Below are positions 25,172-33,526 of a stretch of 64,000 bases of DNA, one piece after another. This DNA comes from Planctomycetota bacterium (GTDB lineage: Bacteria; Planctomycetota; UBA1135; UBA2386). Location: NCBI GenBank assembly GCA_016794565.1, contig JAEUHQ010000196.1:1-64000 (forward strand). The letters are read 5' to 3'. A program made the translations under genes and the position numbers. Numbering within the stretch: the stretch's first letter is position 1; every line of letters starts with the position of its first letter. The notes beneath the pieces were generated by a model that searched no databases, was not told where the DNA came from, and saw nothing but the letters and a program-made list of their open reading frames with translations.

Positions 25172-25714
25172 TCACCGCGCGTCCGCGGGCATGGTTCCGG
25201 AGTTCTCGGCGACCAGCGGCAGGGATCGCCGCTCGACCGCGCCGGCCGCGTCACGCGCCTCGACGGTGAACACGAACGTCTGGCCCACCGTGACCGCGCG
25301 CCCGAGCGGAACGTCGATGAAGAACGTGCCGCGCCACGCGGCGTCGACGGACTGCGCCTGCATGCAGTTGTACGGCAGCATGTCGGGACCGCTGGTTCCC
25401 GGCGGCCCGGCCAACGGGCGGAGCAGGACTTCGCCGATCGCCGACCGCGGCTGCGCCCCTTCCGGCCCCATCTTGAACTCGATCGCGCGATCCGTGCCGT
25501 TCTCCACCATGACGTGGATCTTGGTCTCGCGGTTGCCGAGGTCGAGTGTCACGCCGACGCCGTGCAGCGTCGCCTGCAGCGTGCCGTCGGCCGCGGTGCT
25601 CCAGTTCGTCGCACCGGCCGGGCGGAAGCGCAGCCAGGGGCGCGGGGGCGGCGTGTTGCAGGCCGCCAACAGCACGCCGCCGATCACGACACCTGCCATC
25701 GTCCGTCTCGTCAT
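25172..25714 (-). CDS. Putative lipoprotein of unknown function
   Basis: Protein of 180 residues. MTRRTMAGVVIGGVLLAAC is a clear lipoprotein signal, with the lipidated cysteine at position 19, which supports this ATG over one 57 bp upstream. The rest is a single beta-rich domain (LDLGNRETKIHVMVENGTDR, RAVTVGQTFVFTVEARD), a look shared with Ig-like proteins. I do not recognise a family. It probably faces the periplasm and lies directly upstream of the cardiolipin synthase-like gene. Confidence 0.7.
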   Translation of the reverse strand: MTRRTMAGVVIGGVLLAACNTPPPRPWLRFRPAGATNWSTAADGTLQATLHGVGVTLDLGNRETKIHVMVENGTDRAIEFKMGPEGAQPRSAIGEVLLRPLAGPPGTSGPDMLPYNCMQAQSVDAAWRGTFFIDVPLGRAVTVGQTFVFTVEARDAAGAVERRSLPLVAENSGTMPADAR

Positions 25715-25809
25715 CAGAGCCGCACTCCTCGCTTCGCGCAGAAGACACCCACCCCGCCGCGCAAGACGCACGCCGGTCGCAGCGTGATCGCCGCGACCGG
25801 CAGCGGAAG

Positions 25810-25885
25810 TGGAGCCGATGGTGGGACTTGAACCCGCGACCTATGCTTTACGAAAGCATTGCTCTACCAACTGAGCTACATCGGC
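25810..25885 (-). tRNA. tRNA-Thr (anticodon CGU)
   Basis: A 76-nt tRNA on the minus strand. The acceptor stem GCCGATG pairs with CATCGGC, the discriminator is T and the CCA end is encoded (25812-25810). The D arm is GCTC-AGTTGGTA-GAGC; the anticodon stem ATGCT/AGCAT encloses TTCGTAA, giving anticodon CGT; the T arm GCGGG-TTCAAGT-CCCAC has a G-A-like mismatch near its base. It stands alone between the lipoprotein and HEAT-repeat genes. Confidence 0.96.
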
Positions 25886-25899
25886 GCAGAGGGCGGGCG

Positions 25900-25927
25900 A
25901 GAGTAGCGAGCGATGCGTGCGAGTCCA
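25900..25927 (-). promoter_or_regulatory. Candidate promoter of tRNA-Thr
   Basis: On the minus strand TGGACT (25922-25927) and TACTCT (25900-25905) are 16 bp apart, and the hexamer ends 14 bp before the tRNA 5' end. Both hexamers only partly match the consensus. Confidence 0.35.
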
Positions 25928-26046
25928 GCGCGAAAGCGAGAAGGGACCGCACTGCGGCGGGTGCCGCGAAGCGCCGGTTCCTTCGTGCGGAGAACTCATC
26001 GCGCGGCTGCGTGAGCAACCGCTCGAGGACCGCGCGACGGAAGGCC

Positions 26047-28158
26047 TCAGCCTTCCGTCTTCGGCGCGCCCGTCGCGATCTTGGTGAGCTTCTTCTGCAG
26101 ATCGGCCTTCTGCTGGGCATCGATCTTCGCCTTGCCGAGAGCGGCCGCAGCGGCGGTGCGCAGACCGACGTCCGCGTCGCTGGCGACGAGGCTCATCAGA
26201 GCCGCAGCCGCGTCGGCCGGGCAGTTGTCGAGGCGGCTCAACACGTTGCCGATCGCGTCCGCGGCGGCCTTCTTCAGGTCGACGCTGCCGGCGCCCGAGA
26301 GCACCGGCACGAGTTCGGGGAGCTGGGCGATGCCGCCAGCGAAGCCGAGGGCGCGCGCGGCCGGCACGGCGACGTTGTCACCGCGGTTCAGCTGCTTGCC
26401 GAGGCTCTGCAGGGCACCGCCGATCCCGTCCTTCTGGGCCGCCATCGCGAGCAACGCCTGACTGGCCTTCGAGGCGTAGCTCTCGGCACGTTCGCCGGCC
26501 GGGTTGGCCGCACCCTCGAGCGCGGTGTTCACGGCCGCGATCAGCGCTTCGCCGGTGAGCGGAGCCTGCACGACGCCGATGCCTTCGCCAAAGCGCGTCT
26601 TCGCGGCCTCGACGTCCTTGGCGATCACGACGATGCGCGTGTTCGCCATGCGCGTGTCCTTCTTGACGTTGTTGATCACGTCCTCGGGCATGCGGTCCGG
26701 CAGGATCTCGTTGATCACGACCACGTCGACGTTCGGGTTGATCAGCAGCGAACGCATGCCGGCCACCGCGTCGGCGCTGGCGTCGACCGCGTAGCCGCGG
26801 GCAGAGCTCGAAGCCTGCACGGCATTCGTCACGTCCGACGCCGGTGCGATCACCTGGACGGTGCGCACGGCCTCTTCCGCGACCGCTTCGGCGAGAACGC
26901 CGACGACCTTGTCCGACTGCGGCACGCTCACACCGCCGCTGGCGCGAACGAGCGCCTCCGCCGCGGCGTACTTGATGCGCTTGTCGCTGCTGTCGAGAGC
27001 GGCGAGCAGCGAGCTCTGGCTGACGGAGCCGATGCTCTCGGCCTGGGCCAGGGCGTGGATCGCGCCGACCGCGACGGCGGGCATGCCCTCCTGCACACCG
27101 GCGTCGAGCGCCGCGCGCAGCGAATCGACACCCGTGGCGAGCGCCGCGATCTTGAGGTCGGCGGCGACCGGCTCGAGAGCCTTCATCGCCTCGTCGCCCT
27201 GCGCGATCGAGTTCTCGATCAGGGTCGCCTCACCGAGGTTCGCCTGCGCGAGCGCACTGCGGGCCTCGAGGCTCGCCGGCGCGATGCGCACGGCGTCGGC
27301 CGCGCACGACTTGGCGAGTTCGACGGGGAACAGCATGGCCGGCACGTCCGCAGCGACGAGCTTGTCGTCGACGAGCTTCCACACGACTTCGCTGAAGCCA
27401 CCCGGCGGGATGTCGCCCTTCAGGTAGGCCTTCGACTGCGCCAACATCAGGTCGACGGCGCCGCCCTCGACCTTGTTCTGCGCCAGGTACCTGCGGGCCA
27501 CGGTGCTGACCGTCGCACGGTCGTCGCTGGCGAGGTGCGCCATCGCCGCGTTCGCCCGTTCGTCGCCGATCAGGAGGAGCGCCGACGCGGCGTTCTGCAC
27601 GACGCGCTCGTTGCTGCTCTTCAACGCTTCGATCAGCGGCAGGACCGCCGCCGAACGGATCTGGCGCAGGGTCGAGATCGCGAGGATCTGGCCCTCGCTG
27701 TCGTCAGGATTGCCGAGTCTGGCTACCAGGGCCGGGACCGCGAACTCGCCATGGTCCGAGATCAGCGAGTTGATCGCTTTCTGCCGCGTGCCGTAGTCGC
27801 TGTCCTTCGCGGTCGCGGTGGCGACCAACGCTTCGATCGCGGCTTCGTCGCGCGAGCGCTGCTTGCGCTCGACCTTCGCACGGTCGAGGATCGACTGCGC
27901 GATCTGCTGGATCTCGCCCTTCGAGGTCATCAGCATGTACCACTCGTCCTGCGAGACCGAGTGGTAGAGGTTCAGCGCGTCGACGTTCGACGGATCCGAA
28001 GCGAGGATCTCACGCAGCTTCGCCTTGGCCTCCTCCGGCTTGTTCAGCCGCAGCGCCATCACGGCATCTTGCAGCGGAGTGCCTTGCGCGATTGCGGAGC
28101 CGCCGACGACGACGGCGACCGCGGCCGCCAACAAAGACTGGGAGAACGAGCGGGCCAT
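26047..28158 (-). CDS. Exported HEAT-repeat protein with embedded receiver-like domain
   Basis: Protein of 703 residues with a signal peptide (SLLAAAVAVVVGGSAIAQG). A TPR-like pair (about 30-60) is followed by HEAT/armadillo repeats at roughly 105-225, 360-410 and 595-690 (for example AVLPLIEALKSSNERVVQNA). Between them, about 432-550 has the strand/helix order of a response-regulator receiver: VQVIAPASDV, VDVVVINEILPD, TRIVVIAKD and IGVVQAPLTGEALIAAV. The phospho-acceptor aspartate is replaced (INEIL) and the Lys-Pro is absent (QAPLTG), so it should not be phosphorylated. HEAT repeats scaffold protein contacts; partners are unknown. A promoter (28299-28326) and AAGGAG site before the ATG suggest strong expression. 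The ATG gives the signal peptide directly. Confidence 0.85.
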   Translation of the reverse strand: MARSFSQSLLAAAVAVVVGGSAIAQGTPLQDAVMALRLNKPEEAKAKLREILASDPSNVDALNLYHSVSQDEWYMLMTSKGEIQQIAQSILDRAKVERKQRSRDEAAIEALVATATAKDSDYGTRQKAINSLISDHGEFAVPALVARLGNPDDSEGQILAISTLRQIRSAAVLPLIEALKSSNERVVQNAASALLLIGDERANAAMAHLASDDRATVSTVARRYLAQNKVEGGAVDLMLAQSKAYLKGDIPPGGFSEVVWKLVDDKLVAADVPAMLFPVELAKSCAADAVRIAPASLEARSALAQANLGEATLIENSIAQGDEAMKALEPVAADLKIAALATGVDSLRAALDAGVQEGMPAVAVGAIHALAQAESIGSVSQSSLLAALDSSDKRIKYAAAEALVRASGGVSVPQSDKVVGVLAEAVAEEAVRTVQVIAPASDVTNAVQASSSARGYAVDASADAVAGMRSLLINPNVDVVVINEILPDRMPEDVINNVKKDTRMANTRIVVIAKDVEAAKTRFGEGIGVVQAPLTGEALIAAVNTALEGAANPAGERAESYASKASQALLAMAAQKDGIGGALQSLGKQLNRGDNVAVPAARALGFAGGIAQLPELVPVLSGAGSVDLKKAAADAIGNVLSRLDNCPADAAAALMSLVASDADVGLRTAAAAALGKAKIDAQQKADLQKKLTKIATGAPKTEG

Positions 28159-28474
28159 GAAACGGGACTCCTTGGAATCTGCGTGGGGTCGGAGAAGGGT
28201 GAGGCTCGAGCGGACGACTGCGGCGCCGGAGAGGGGCAAGAGGGACGAACCTGGCGCCGGAACGGCCGGATCCAGCAGAGGCCGGAAACGGCGGCCGAAT
28301 GCTATGTTCCGACGTCCCACCGTCAAGTGGACGCCCTCGGGGACCGAGTTTGTCGCGAGGAGGATACCCCACGATCCGCGAAAGGTCGGCTCTCGGCGAG
28401 CGCTGGTTCCGGGTCGGCCTTGCCATCGGGTGTGCGACGGTGGCGCCGCGTGCACCACCCGCTAGCCTCGCGCC
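28159..28474. other. Divergent intergenic region (316 bp) between HEAT protein and sigma-54 regulator
   Basis: It holds the minus-strand promoter at 28299-28326, a ~130-nt leader for the HEAT-repeat gene with AAGGAG at about 28170-28175, and at its right end a TAGCCT hexamer (28463-28468) placed 6 nt before the ATG of the plus-strand regulator. I see no gene in it. Confidence 0.6.
28299..28326 (-). promoter_or_regulatory. Sigma-70-type promoter of the HEAT-repeat gene
   Basis: On the minus strand TTGACG (28321-28326) is followed after 16 bp by TAGCAT (28299-28304). This is the best consensus-like promoter in the window. RNA would start near 28292, giving a leader of about 130 nt to the ATG at 28158. 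Confidence 0.55.
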
Positions 28475-29839
28475 ATGGCCGCGGACCCCGCCACGATCCT
28501 GCTCGTCGACGACCATCGCGCGGTCCGGGAAGAACTGGCGTTCGCGCTCGGCTACGACGGCTACACGACGCGCGAGGCCGCGGACGGCCCGGCCGGACTC
28601 GCGGCCGCGGCCGATCCGGGCGTCGACCTCGTCCTGCTCGACGTGAAACTGCCCGGCCTCGACGGGCTCGAGGTGCTCGCGAAGATCAAGGAACAGCGCC
28701 CCGACCTGCCGGTCGTGATGATCTCCGGACACGGCGATCTCGACACCGCGATCCTCGCCGTGAAGAAGGGCGCGTACGACTTCCTGCAGAAGCCGTTCGC
28801 CGCGGACCGCGTGCTGCTCTCGATCCGCAACGCGCTCCGCGCCGGGCGCCTGCAACACGAGAACACGGCGCTGCGGGCCGCGATCGCCGTCGACACGCTG
28901 CTCGGCACGAGCGAGCCGATCCAGCAGGTCCGCGCGATGATCGGCAAGGTCGCACCGACCGACGTCGCAGTGCTGGTGACCGGAGAGAACGGCACGGGCA
29001 AGGAACTCGTCGCGCGCCAGTTGCACCAGCAGAGCCGGCGCGCGCAGGGCCCGTTCGTCGCGATCAACTGCGCCGCGATTCCCGACGATCTCGTCGAGAG
29101 CGAACTGTTCGGCCACGAACGAGGCGCGTTCACCGGAGCCACGTCCGCTCGCGCCGGATCCGTCGAGCAGGCCTCCGGCGGCACGCTGTTCCTCGACGAA
29201 GTCGGCGACATGCCGCTGCCGATGCAGGCGAAGCTGCTGCGCACGCTGCAGGAACGCGTCGTGCAGCGGCTCGGCGCGCAGCAGAGCCGGGCCGTCGACG
29301 TGCGCGTCGTCGCGGCGACGAACCAGGACCTCGCCGCGATGGTCGCCGCGAAGACGTTCCGCGAGGACCTCTACTATCGCCTGCACGTCGTCCGCATCCA
29401 CATGCCGCCGCTGCGGGAACGCCCGGGCGACACGAGCGAACTGGCGGCGCACTTCCTGGCCTCGGCGGCCGCACGCAACGGACTCGGCCCCCGCCGCCTC
29501 GCGCGCGACGCCGCCGGCTGGATCGCGGCGCAGCCTTGGCCCGGCAACGTGCGGCAGCTGAAGAACGTCCTCGAAGCCGCGGCAGTGCTCGCGGACTCGG
29601 CCGAAGTGACGGCGGAAGCGTTGGCGGCAGCGAGCACGCCTGGCCCGGCCCGCGGCGACGACGGGGAGCGCGACTGGTTCCGCTTCGAGAAACTCGAGGA
29701 CTTCCGCGCCGCGACGGAGAAGGAGTTCCTGCGGCGCAAGCTGCTCGAGTTCGGCGGCAACATCAAACGCACCGCCGAACGCATCGACCTGCAGCGCAGC
29801 AACCTCTACAAGAAGCTCGAACGCTACGACCTCAAGTGA
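28475..29839 (+). CDS. Sigma-54-dependent response regulator (NtrC family)
   Basis: Protein of 454 residues in the standard three parts. Receiver (1-120): VDDHRAVRE, phospho-acceptor D56 in LLDVKLPGLDG, Lys in FLQKPFAAD. AAA+ domain (about 140-370): Walker A GENGTGKE near 170-177, the sigma-54 contact loop GAFTGA at 217-222, Walker B GGTLFLDEVGDM, and the arginine-finger region FREDLYYRLHV. A Fis-type helix-turn-helix lies at the end (NIKRTAERIDLQRSNLYKKL). The layout is closest to NtrX/AtoC-like regulators. No kinase gene is adjacent. TAGCCT 6 nt before the ATG and no Shine-Dalgarno site suggest a leaderless transcript. Confidence 0.94.
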   Translation: MAADPATILLVDDHRAVREELAFALGYDGYTTREAADGPAGLAAAADPGVDLVLLDVKLPGLDGLEVLAKIKEQRPDLPVVMISGHGDLDTAILAVKKGAYDFLQKPFAADRVLLSIRNALRAGRLQHENTALRAAIAVDTLLGTSEPIQQVRAMIGKVAPTDVAVLVTGENGTGKELVARQLHQQSRRAQGPFVAINCAAIPDDLVESELFGHERGAFTGATSARAGSVEQASGGTLFLDEVGDMPLPMQAKLLRTLQERVVQRLGAQQSRAVDVRVVAATNQDLAAMVAAKTFREDLYYRLHVVRIHMPPLRERPGDTSELAAHFLASAAARNGLGPRRLARDAAGWIAAQPWPGNVRQLKNVLEAAAVLADSAEVTAEALAAASTPGPARGDDGERDWFRFEKLEDFRAATEKEFLRRKLLEFGGNIKRTAERIDLQRSNLYKKLERYDLK

Positions 29840-29855
29840 GCGGCCCGCGCCGCGA

Positions 29856-30773
29856 TCACGGCTTCGGCAGAACGATCTTCTGGCCGACGCGCAGCGTTTC
29901 GCCGAGACCGGGGTTCGCGGCCTGGATCTCCCCGACCATGCGCTTGGCGTTCTGCTTGCCGTAGGTGCGCTCGGCGATCTTCCAGAGCGCGTCGCCGCTC
30001 TTCACGACGTACTCCGTGGTCGCCCCGACCGTACGAGTGTCCTTCGCGACGCCGGTGCGGGCACTGCCGGGTTCGGCAAACGTCGGCTTCACCATGGACG
30101 GGCCCGCCGCATCGGCGACCGGGGTTCCGGTCGACGCCGCGCCGAGGTCGGCGCCGGTCGGCACGAGAGTCTTCGGCTGACTCGCTTCGAAGGCGGCGAG
30201 CACCACTTCGTCGTCGACCCAGGGCACACACACTTCCTGGCCGACGCGGAGCACGTTGACGTCCTCGTTCAGGCTCTTCGCCTCCTCCAGGAACGGATCC
30301 CGCGCGCCGCACCAGCGGCGCACGAGCGTGTCCCACGAGTCGCCGGCGCGGGCCCGCACGAGGCGCACCGTGCGGTCGCGGCGATATGCGCCGACCTTCT
30401 GTGCGACGATGTCCATCGCGACGAGCGGGCGCTCGTTCGCGACGAGGGGCTGCTGCGCCGCGATCTGGCCCGGCAGCGGGGTGAGGCCGGTGGCCGGCGG
30501 GTTCACCGGCTGCGTCGTCGGCGGCGCCGTGTCCTTCGCGACCTTCGTCGGCTCGGTCTTGTCGGCGCCCTTGCCCGAGGCGGGACCGCTGAGCAGGTCA
30601 CCGAGGCCGGGCACTCCGGCGACCGGACCGGCACCGCCGATCGTGCCCTTCGTGCCCGAGTCACTTCTTGCCGCGGCGTCGCGCCCCGAAGGACCGAACA
30701 ACACGGCGACCAAGAGGACGATCGCGAGGAAGCCCGTGACCGCGTAGACCAACAACCGCTCGTTCTGCTTCAT
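29856..30773 (-). CDS. Membrane-anchored protein with two LysM domains
   Basis: Protein of 305 residues: a cytoplasmic start MKQNER, one membrane helix (LLVYAVTGFLAIVLLVAVLF), a Pro/Thr/Gly-rich linker (about 30-125), a diverged LysM (about 140-190, ARAGDSWDTLVRRWCG ... LRVGQEVCVP), a second linker, and a clear C-terminal LysM (YVVKSGDALWKIAERTYG ... LRVGQKIVLPKP). LysM binds peptidoglycan or chitin-type glycans, so it likely ties the inner membrane to the cell wall. GGGAGGG lies just upstream of the ATG at 30773, fixing the start. Convergent with the sigma-54 regulator, 16 bp apart. Confidence 0.88.
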   Translation of the reverse strand: MKQNERLLVYAVTGFLAIVLLVAVLFGPSGRDAAARSDSGTKGTIGGAGPVAGVPGLGDLLSGPASGKGADKTEPTKVAKDTAPPTTQPVNPPATGLTPLPGQIAAQQPLVANERPLVAMDIVAQKVGAYRRDRTVRLVRARAGDSWDTLVRRWCGARDPFLEEAKSLNEDVNVLRVGQEVCVPWVDDEVVLAAFEASQPKTLVPTGADLGAASTGTPVADAAGPSMVKPTFAEPGSARTGVAKDTRTVGATTEYVVKSGDALWKIAERTYGKQNAKRMVGEIQAANPGLGETLRVGQKIVLPKP

Positions 30774-30960
30774 GGAACCCTCCCACCGACTTGCGGAGGA
30801 ACGCCGCCTCGCCGTTCGCGCAGCGCGACGTGCAACCGCCGAATGCACCACGGGATGACCGCCCGCAGCACGGGGCGCGATCCTAGAGCAAGGGGTCGAC
30901 GTTCGCCACCGGCGTGTGCACGAAGTCCGGACTCGTCACGCACGCCGCGCGCGACGACGT

Positions 30961-32808
30961 TCAGCGATCGCGCGGCGGCTCGGTGCCACTTCCGTTGCCG
31001 CCGCCCCCGCTCGCGCCGCTGTTGCCGGGCGACGAGCCGTCGCGACGCGGCGCATCCGGGCCCGGCTGCGCATCCGCGCTCGGACGACCCGGACGCTGCG
31101 GGAGATCGGCCTTCGGCACCTTCACGTCGATCGTCTTGTCGGCGCGGCCGAACGTGAACACGACCGTGTCCCCTTCGGTCTCGCGCGCGAACTGGAACAC
31201 CTGCCGCACCCGTTCGACTTCGTTGCCGTTCACGGCCTTCAGCACGTCGCCGTTCAGCAAGCCGAGCGCGGCCGCGCGGCCGTTCGGCTTCACCTTCGTG
31301 AACTTCAGGTCGTCCATCTCGCTCTCGAACCAGCCGGCGACCAGCGCCGCGGACTGACCGCCGCCGCCGCCACCGCCGCCCACGTTCTGCCGATCGAGCA
31401 GCCCGGGCAGGTTCGCCGTGCCGAGAGCGGCCATCGCGACGAGGGTCGCCGTGTGCCGCTGGTACTCCTCGATCGCAACGTCGATCGTGTCCCACTGCGT
31501 GTGCCACGTGTGCTGGAAGTAGTTGCTGCGCCCCTTGAGGTTCCAGTCGAGCCCCGGCACGCCGGCCGCGAGGAACGAAGCGTGGTCGCTGCCTCCGCCG
31601 CCCGATACGCGCCCCACGACGCGCAGTTCGAACACCGGCTTGTCCCAGTCGGCGTCCGGTGCCTTCAGGAGGGCGGGCACGTGCCGGAACACCGGCTCGA
31701 GCTGCACCTTCATCGCCTCGGTGACCGCGAGTGACTGCGCCCAGTTCGTGCCGGTGTCGTGGTTGAACACGGCGGACACCTTCGGCATCTCGGTGCGGTG
31801 CTTCTGCACGTAGCCGCGGCTGCCGAGCAGCCCTTCCTCTTCTCCGCCCCAGAGGCAGAAGCGGATCGTGCGCATCGGCTTCGCCCCGATCGCGGCCAGG
31901 ATGCGCGCGGCCTCGAGCGTCGTCGCGGTGCCGGTGCCGTTGTCGGTCGTGCCCGTCACCTGGTGCCAGCTGTCGAGGTGCGCGGACACGATCACCACTT
32001 CGTCGGCCTTCGTCGTGCCGGGGATCTCCGCAATCACGTTGTCCAGTGCGATCGGTCCCTCGCGGAACGCGTTCTGCACGTCGAACTCGCACACGGGCCT
32101 CTTGTCCGCTTCCACCATCGCGAACAGTGCGTCGAAGTCGTCTGCACGAACCGCGATCTCGGGGATCGTCGGCACTTCGTCGATGCTCTTCATCGCCGTC
32201 TGGTTGTTGCCGAAGACCCGCACTCGCGTCGGGAAGTTCTTGTCGGGATCGCCGGCGCGGTAGACCCAGCCGAGGATGCCGGCGGCTTCGCACTTCGCGC
32301 GCACCGCGCGCGGCGGCCGCTTCTTGTAGACGAGCCAGTTTCCCGCGAGCGCGGCGCCAGCGACCGCTTCTTCGTTCGCGGGCGCGAGCACGATCGCGCC
32401 CTTCTGCAGCCCCTTCGTGCCTGCGGTCCACGCCTCGGTGGCGACGTACATCTCGCGCGCCTCCGGGGTCACGATCCGGCCGATCCACGCCCCGCGGTTC
32501 CACGCAAGCTTCCATTCGCCCCACTTCTCCAGGTGCACGTTCGAGACGCCGAGCGCCTTGAACTCGTCGCGCGCCCACTCGCAGCCCTTCGTGAAGTTGT
32601 CGGATCCGGTCAGGCGATGCCCGACCTTCCCGGTCAGGTCGCGCAGGATCCGCATCACCTGGCTCTTGCCGATGCCCTGCTCGACGATCGCCTGCGCCAC
32701 CGCGAGCGGCATCGGATCGTCACCGGCCGGCGCAGGCGGCGGAACGTCCTGGGCCCACGCCAGAGGAACGAAGAGGAGGAATGGCAGGAGCGGGCGGAGG
32801 GTGGACAT
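30961..32808 (-). CDS. Secreted M28-family aminopeptidase with PDZ domain
   Basis: Protein of 615 residues with signal peptide LRPLLPFLLFVPLAWAQ. An N-terminal region with a PA-like insert (about 100-230) precedes the M28 zinc peptidase core. Candidate ligands and catalytic residues are H277 (SAHLDSWH), D289 (TTDNGTGT), E323/E324 (GGEEEGLLGS), D351 (NHDTGTN) and a histidine in FQHTWHTQWD (433 or 436). An eight-glycine run (about 477-484) separates a C-terminal PDZ domain (about 495-565), and a Pro/Gly/Ser-rich tail ends the protein. It should remove N-terminal residues from peptides in the periplasm or outside. Metal residues appear complete, so activity is likely. Confidence 0.92.
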   Translation of the reverse strand: MSTLRPLLPFLLFVPLAWAQDVPPPAPAGDDPMPLAVAQAIVEQGIGKSQVMRILRDLTGKVGHRLTGSDNFTKGCEWARDEFKALGVSNVHLEKWGEWKLAWNRGAWIGRIVTPEAREMYVATEAWTAGTKGLQKGAIVLAPANEEAVAGAALAGNWLVYKKRPPRAVRAKCEAAGILGWVYRAGDPDKNFPTRVRVFGNNQTAMKSIDEVPTIPEIAVRADDFDALFAMVEADKRPVCEFDVQNAFREGPIALDNVIAEIPGTTKADEVVIVSAHLDSWHQVTGTTDNGTGTATTLEAARILAAIGAKPMRTIRFCLWGGEEEGLLGSRGYVQKHRTEMPKVSAVFNHDTGTNWAQSLAVTEAMKVQLEPVFRHVPALLKAPDADWDKPVFELRVVGRVSGGGGSDHASFLAAGVPGLDWNLKGRSNYFQHTWHTQWDTIDVAIEEYQRHTATLVAMAALGTANLPGLLDRQNVGGGGGGGGQSAALVAGWFESEMDDLKFTKVKPNGRAAALGLLNGDVLKAVNGNEVERVRQVFQFARETEGDTVVFTFGRADKTIDVKVPKADLPQRPGRPSADAQPGPDAPRRDGSSPGNSGASGGGGNGSGTEPPRDR

Positions 32809-32970
32809 GGCGAATGCAGGGCGCGGGAAGGGAAGCGCGGGCTGTTTACGGGGTGGTCTCGTCGTTTGCGAGCAGGCCATGGTCCCGATTGCGTCGCCGT
32901 TCTCCGCCGTGGTGCGCAGAAAGGCGAGGCCGTCGCCGCGGGTTCTACCGGTGTCCCGACCCCGCACTTC

Positions 32971-33492
32971 ATGATCCACGAACTCTCCGGCGACCTCCTG
33001 CTCAGCAAGGCCCACGCGATCGTGCACGGCATCGCGCCGGGCGACGACTGGAAGACCGGGCTCGCGCGCGCGCTGCGCGAAGCCTGCCCCGCTCTCTACA
33101 AGGACTTCCGCCACTTCTGCCGGCAGGAAGCCCCGAAGCCGGGCGGCCTGTGGGCATGGGAAGGCGTCGATCCGAACGGCCGGCACGTGCGCATCGTGTC
33201 GCTGTTCACACAGGAGCCTCCGGCTCACGAAGGCGGGCACCCCGGCCGCGCGAAGACCGAGCACGTGAACCACGCGCTGCACGAACTGAAGAAGCTCGCC
33301 GAGAGGGAGAAGTTCACGAGCCTCGCGCTTCCGCGGCTCGCCACCGGAGTCGGCGGCCTCGAGTGGCAGCACGTCGAACCGCTCGTGCGTGCCCAGCTCG
33401 GACCGTTGCCGATCCCGGTGTTCGTCTACACCCGCTTCCAGAAGGGCCTGGCCGCCGTCGAGCCGGCCGCGGGCCACACGACGACTCGCTGA
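32971..33492 (+). CDS. Macro-domain protein (ADP-ribose-binding type)
   Basis: Protein of 173 residues that is essentially one macro domain: MIHELSGDLLLSKAHAIVHG replaces the usual GDIT..DAIVN opening, and ALPRLATGVGGLEWQHV is the conserved GxGG-W loop that holds the distal ribose/phosphate. Macro domains bind or hydrolyse ADP-ribose derivatives, for example removing ADP-ribose from proteins or nucleic acids. The N-terminal motif lacks the usual asparagine pair, so catalytic activity is doubtful. The ATG at 32971 directly precedes the fold. It converges on the MBL-fold gene, 34 bp apart. Confidence 0.82.
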   Translation: MIHELSGDLLLSKAHAIVHGIAPGDDWKTGLARALREACPALYKDFRHFCRQEAPKPGGLWAWEGVDPNGRHVRIVSLFTQEPPAHEGGHPGRAKTEHVNHALHELKKLAEREKFTSLALPRLATGVGGLEWQHVEPLVRAQLGPLPIPVFVYTRFQKGLAAVEPAAGHTTTR

Positions 33493-33526
33493 CCTGCGCA
33501 GGCGGCGCGAAGTTCGCCCACCGCTG

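Noticed and set aside
25546..29964. A 1472-codon open frame on the plus strand
   Set aside because: It runs across the minus-strand HEAT-repeat gene, a tRNA and a regulator, with Arg/Ala/Asp-rich composition typical of antisense frames in high-GC DNA. No domain can be seen.
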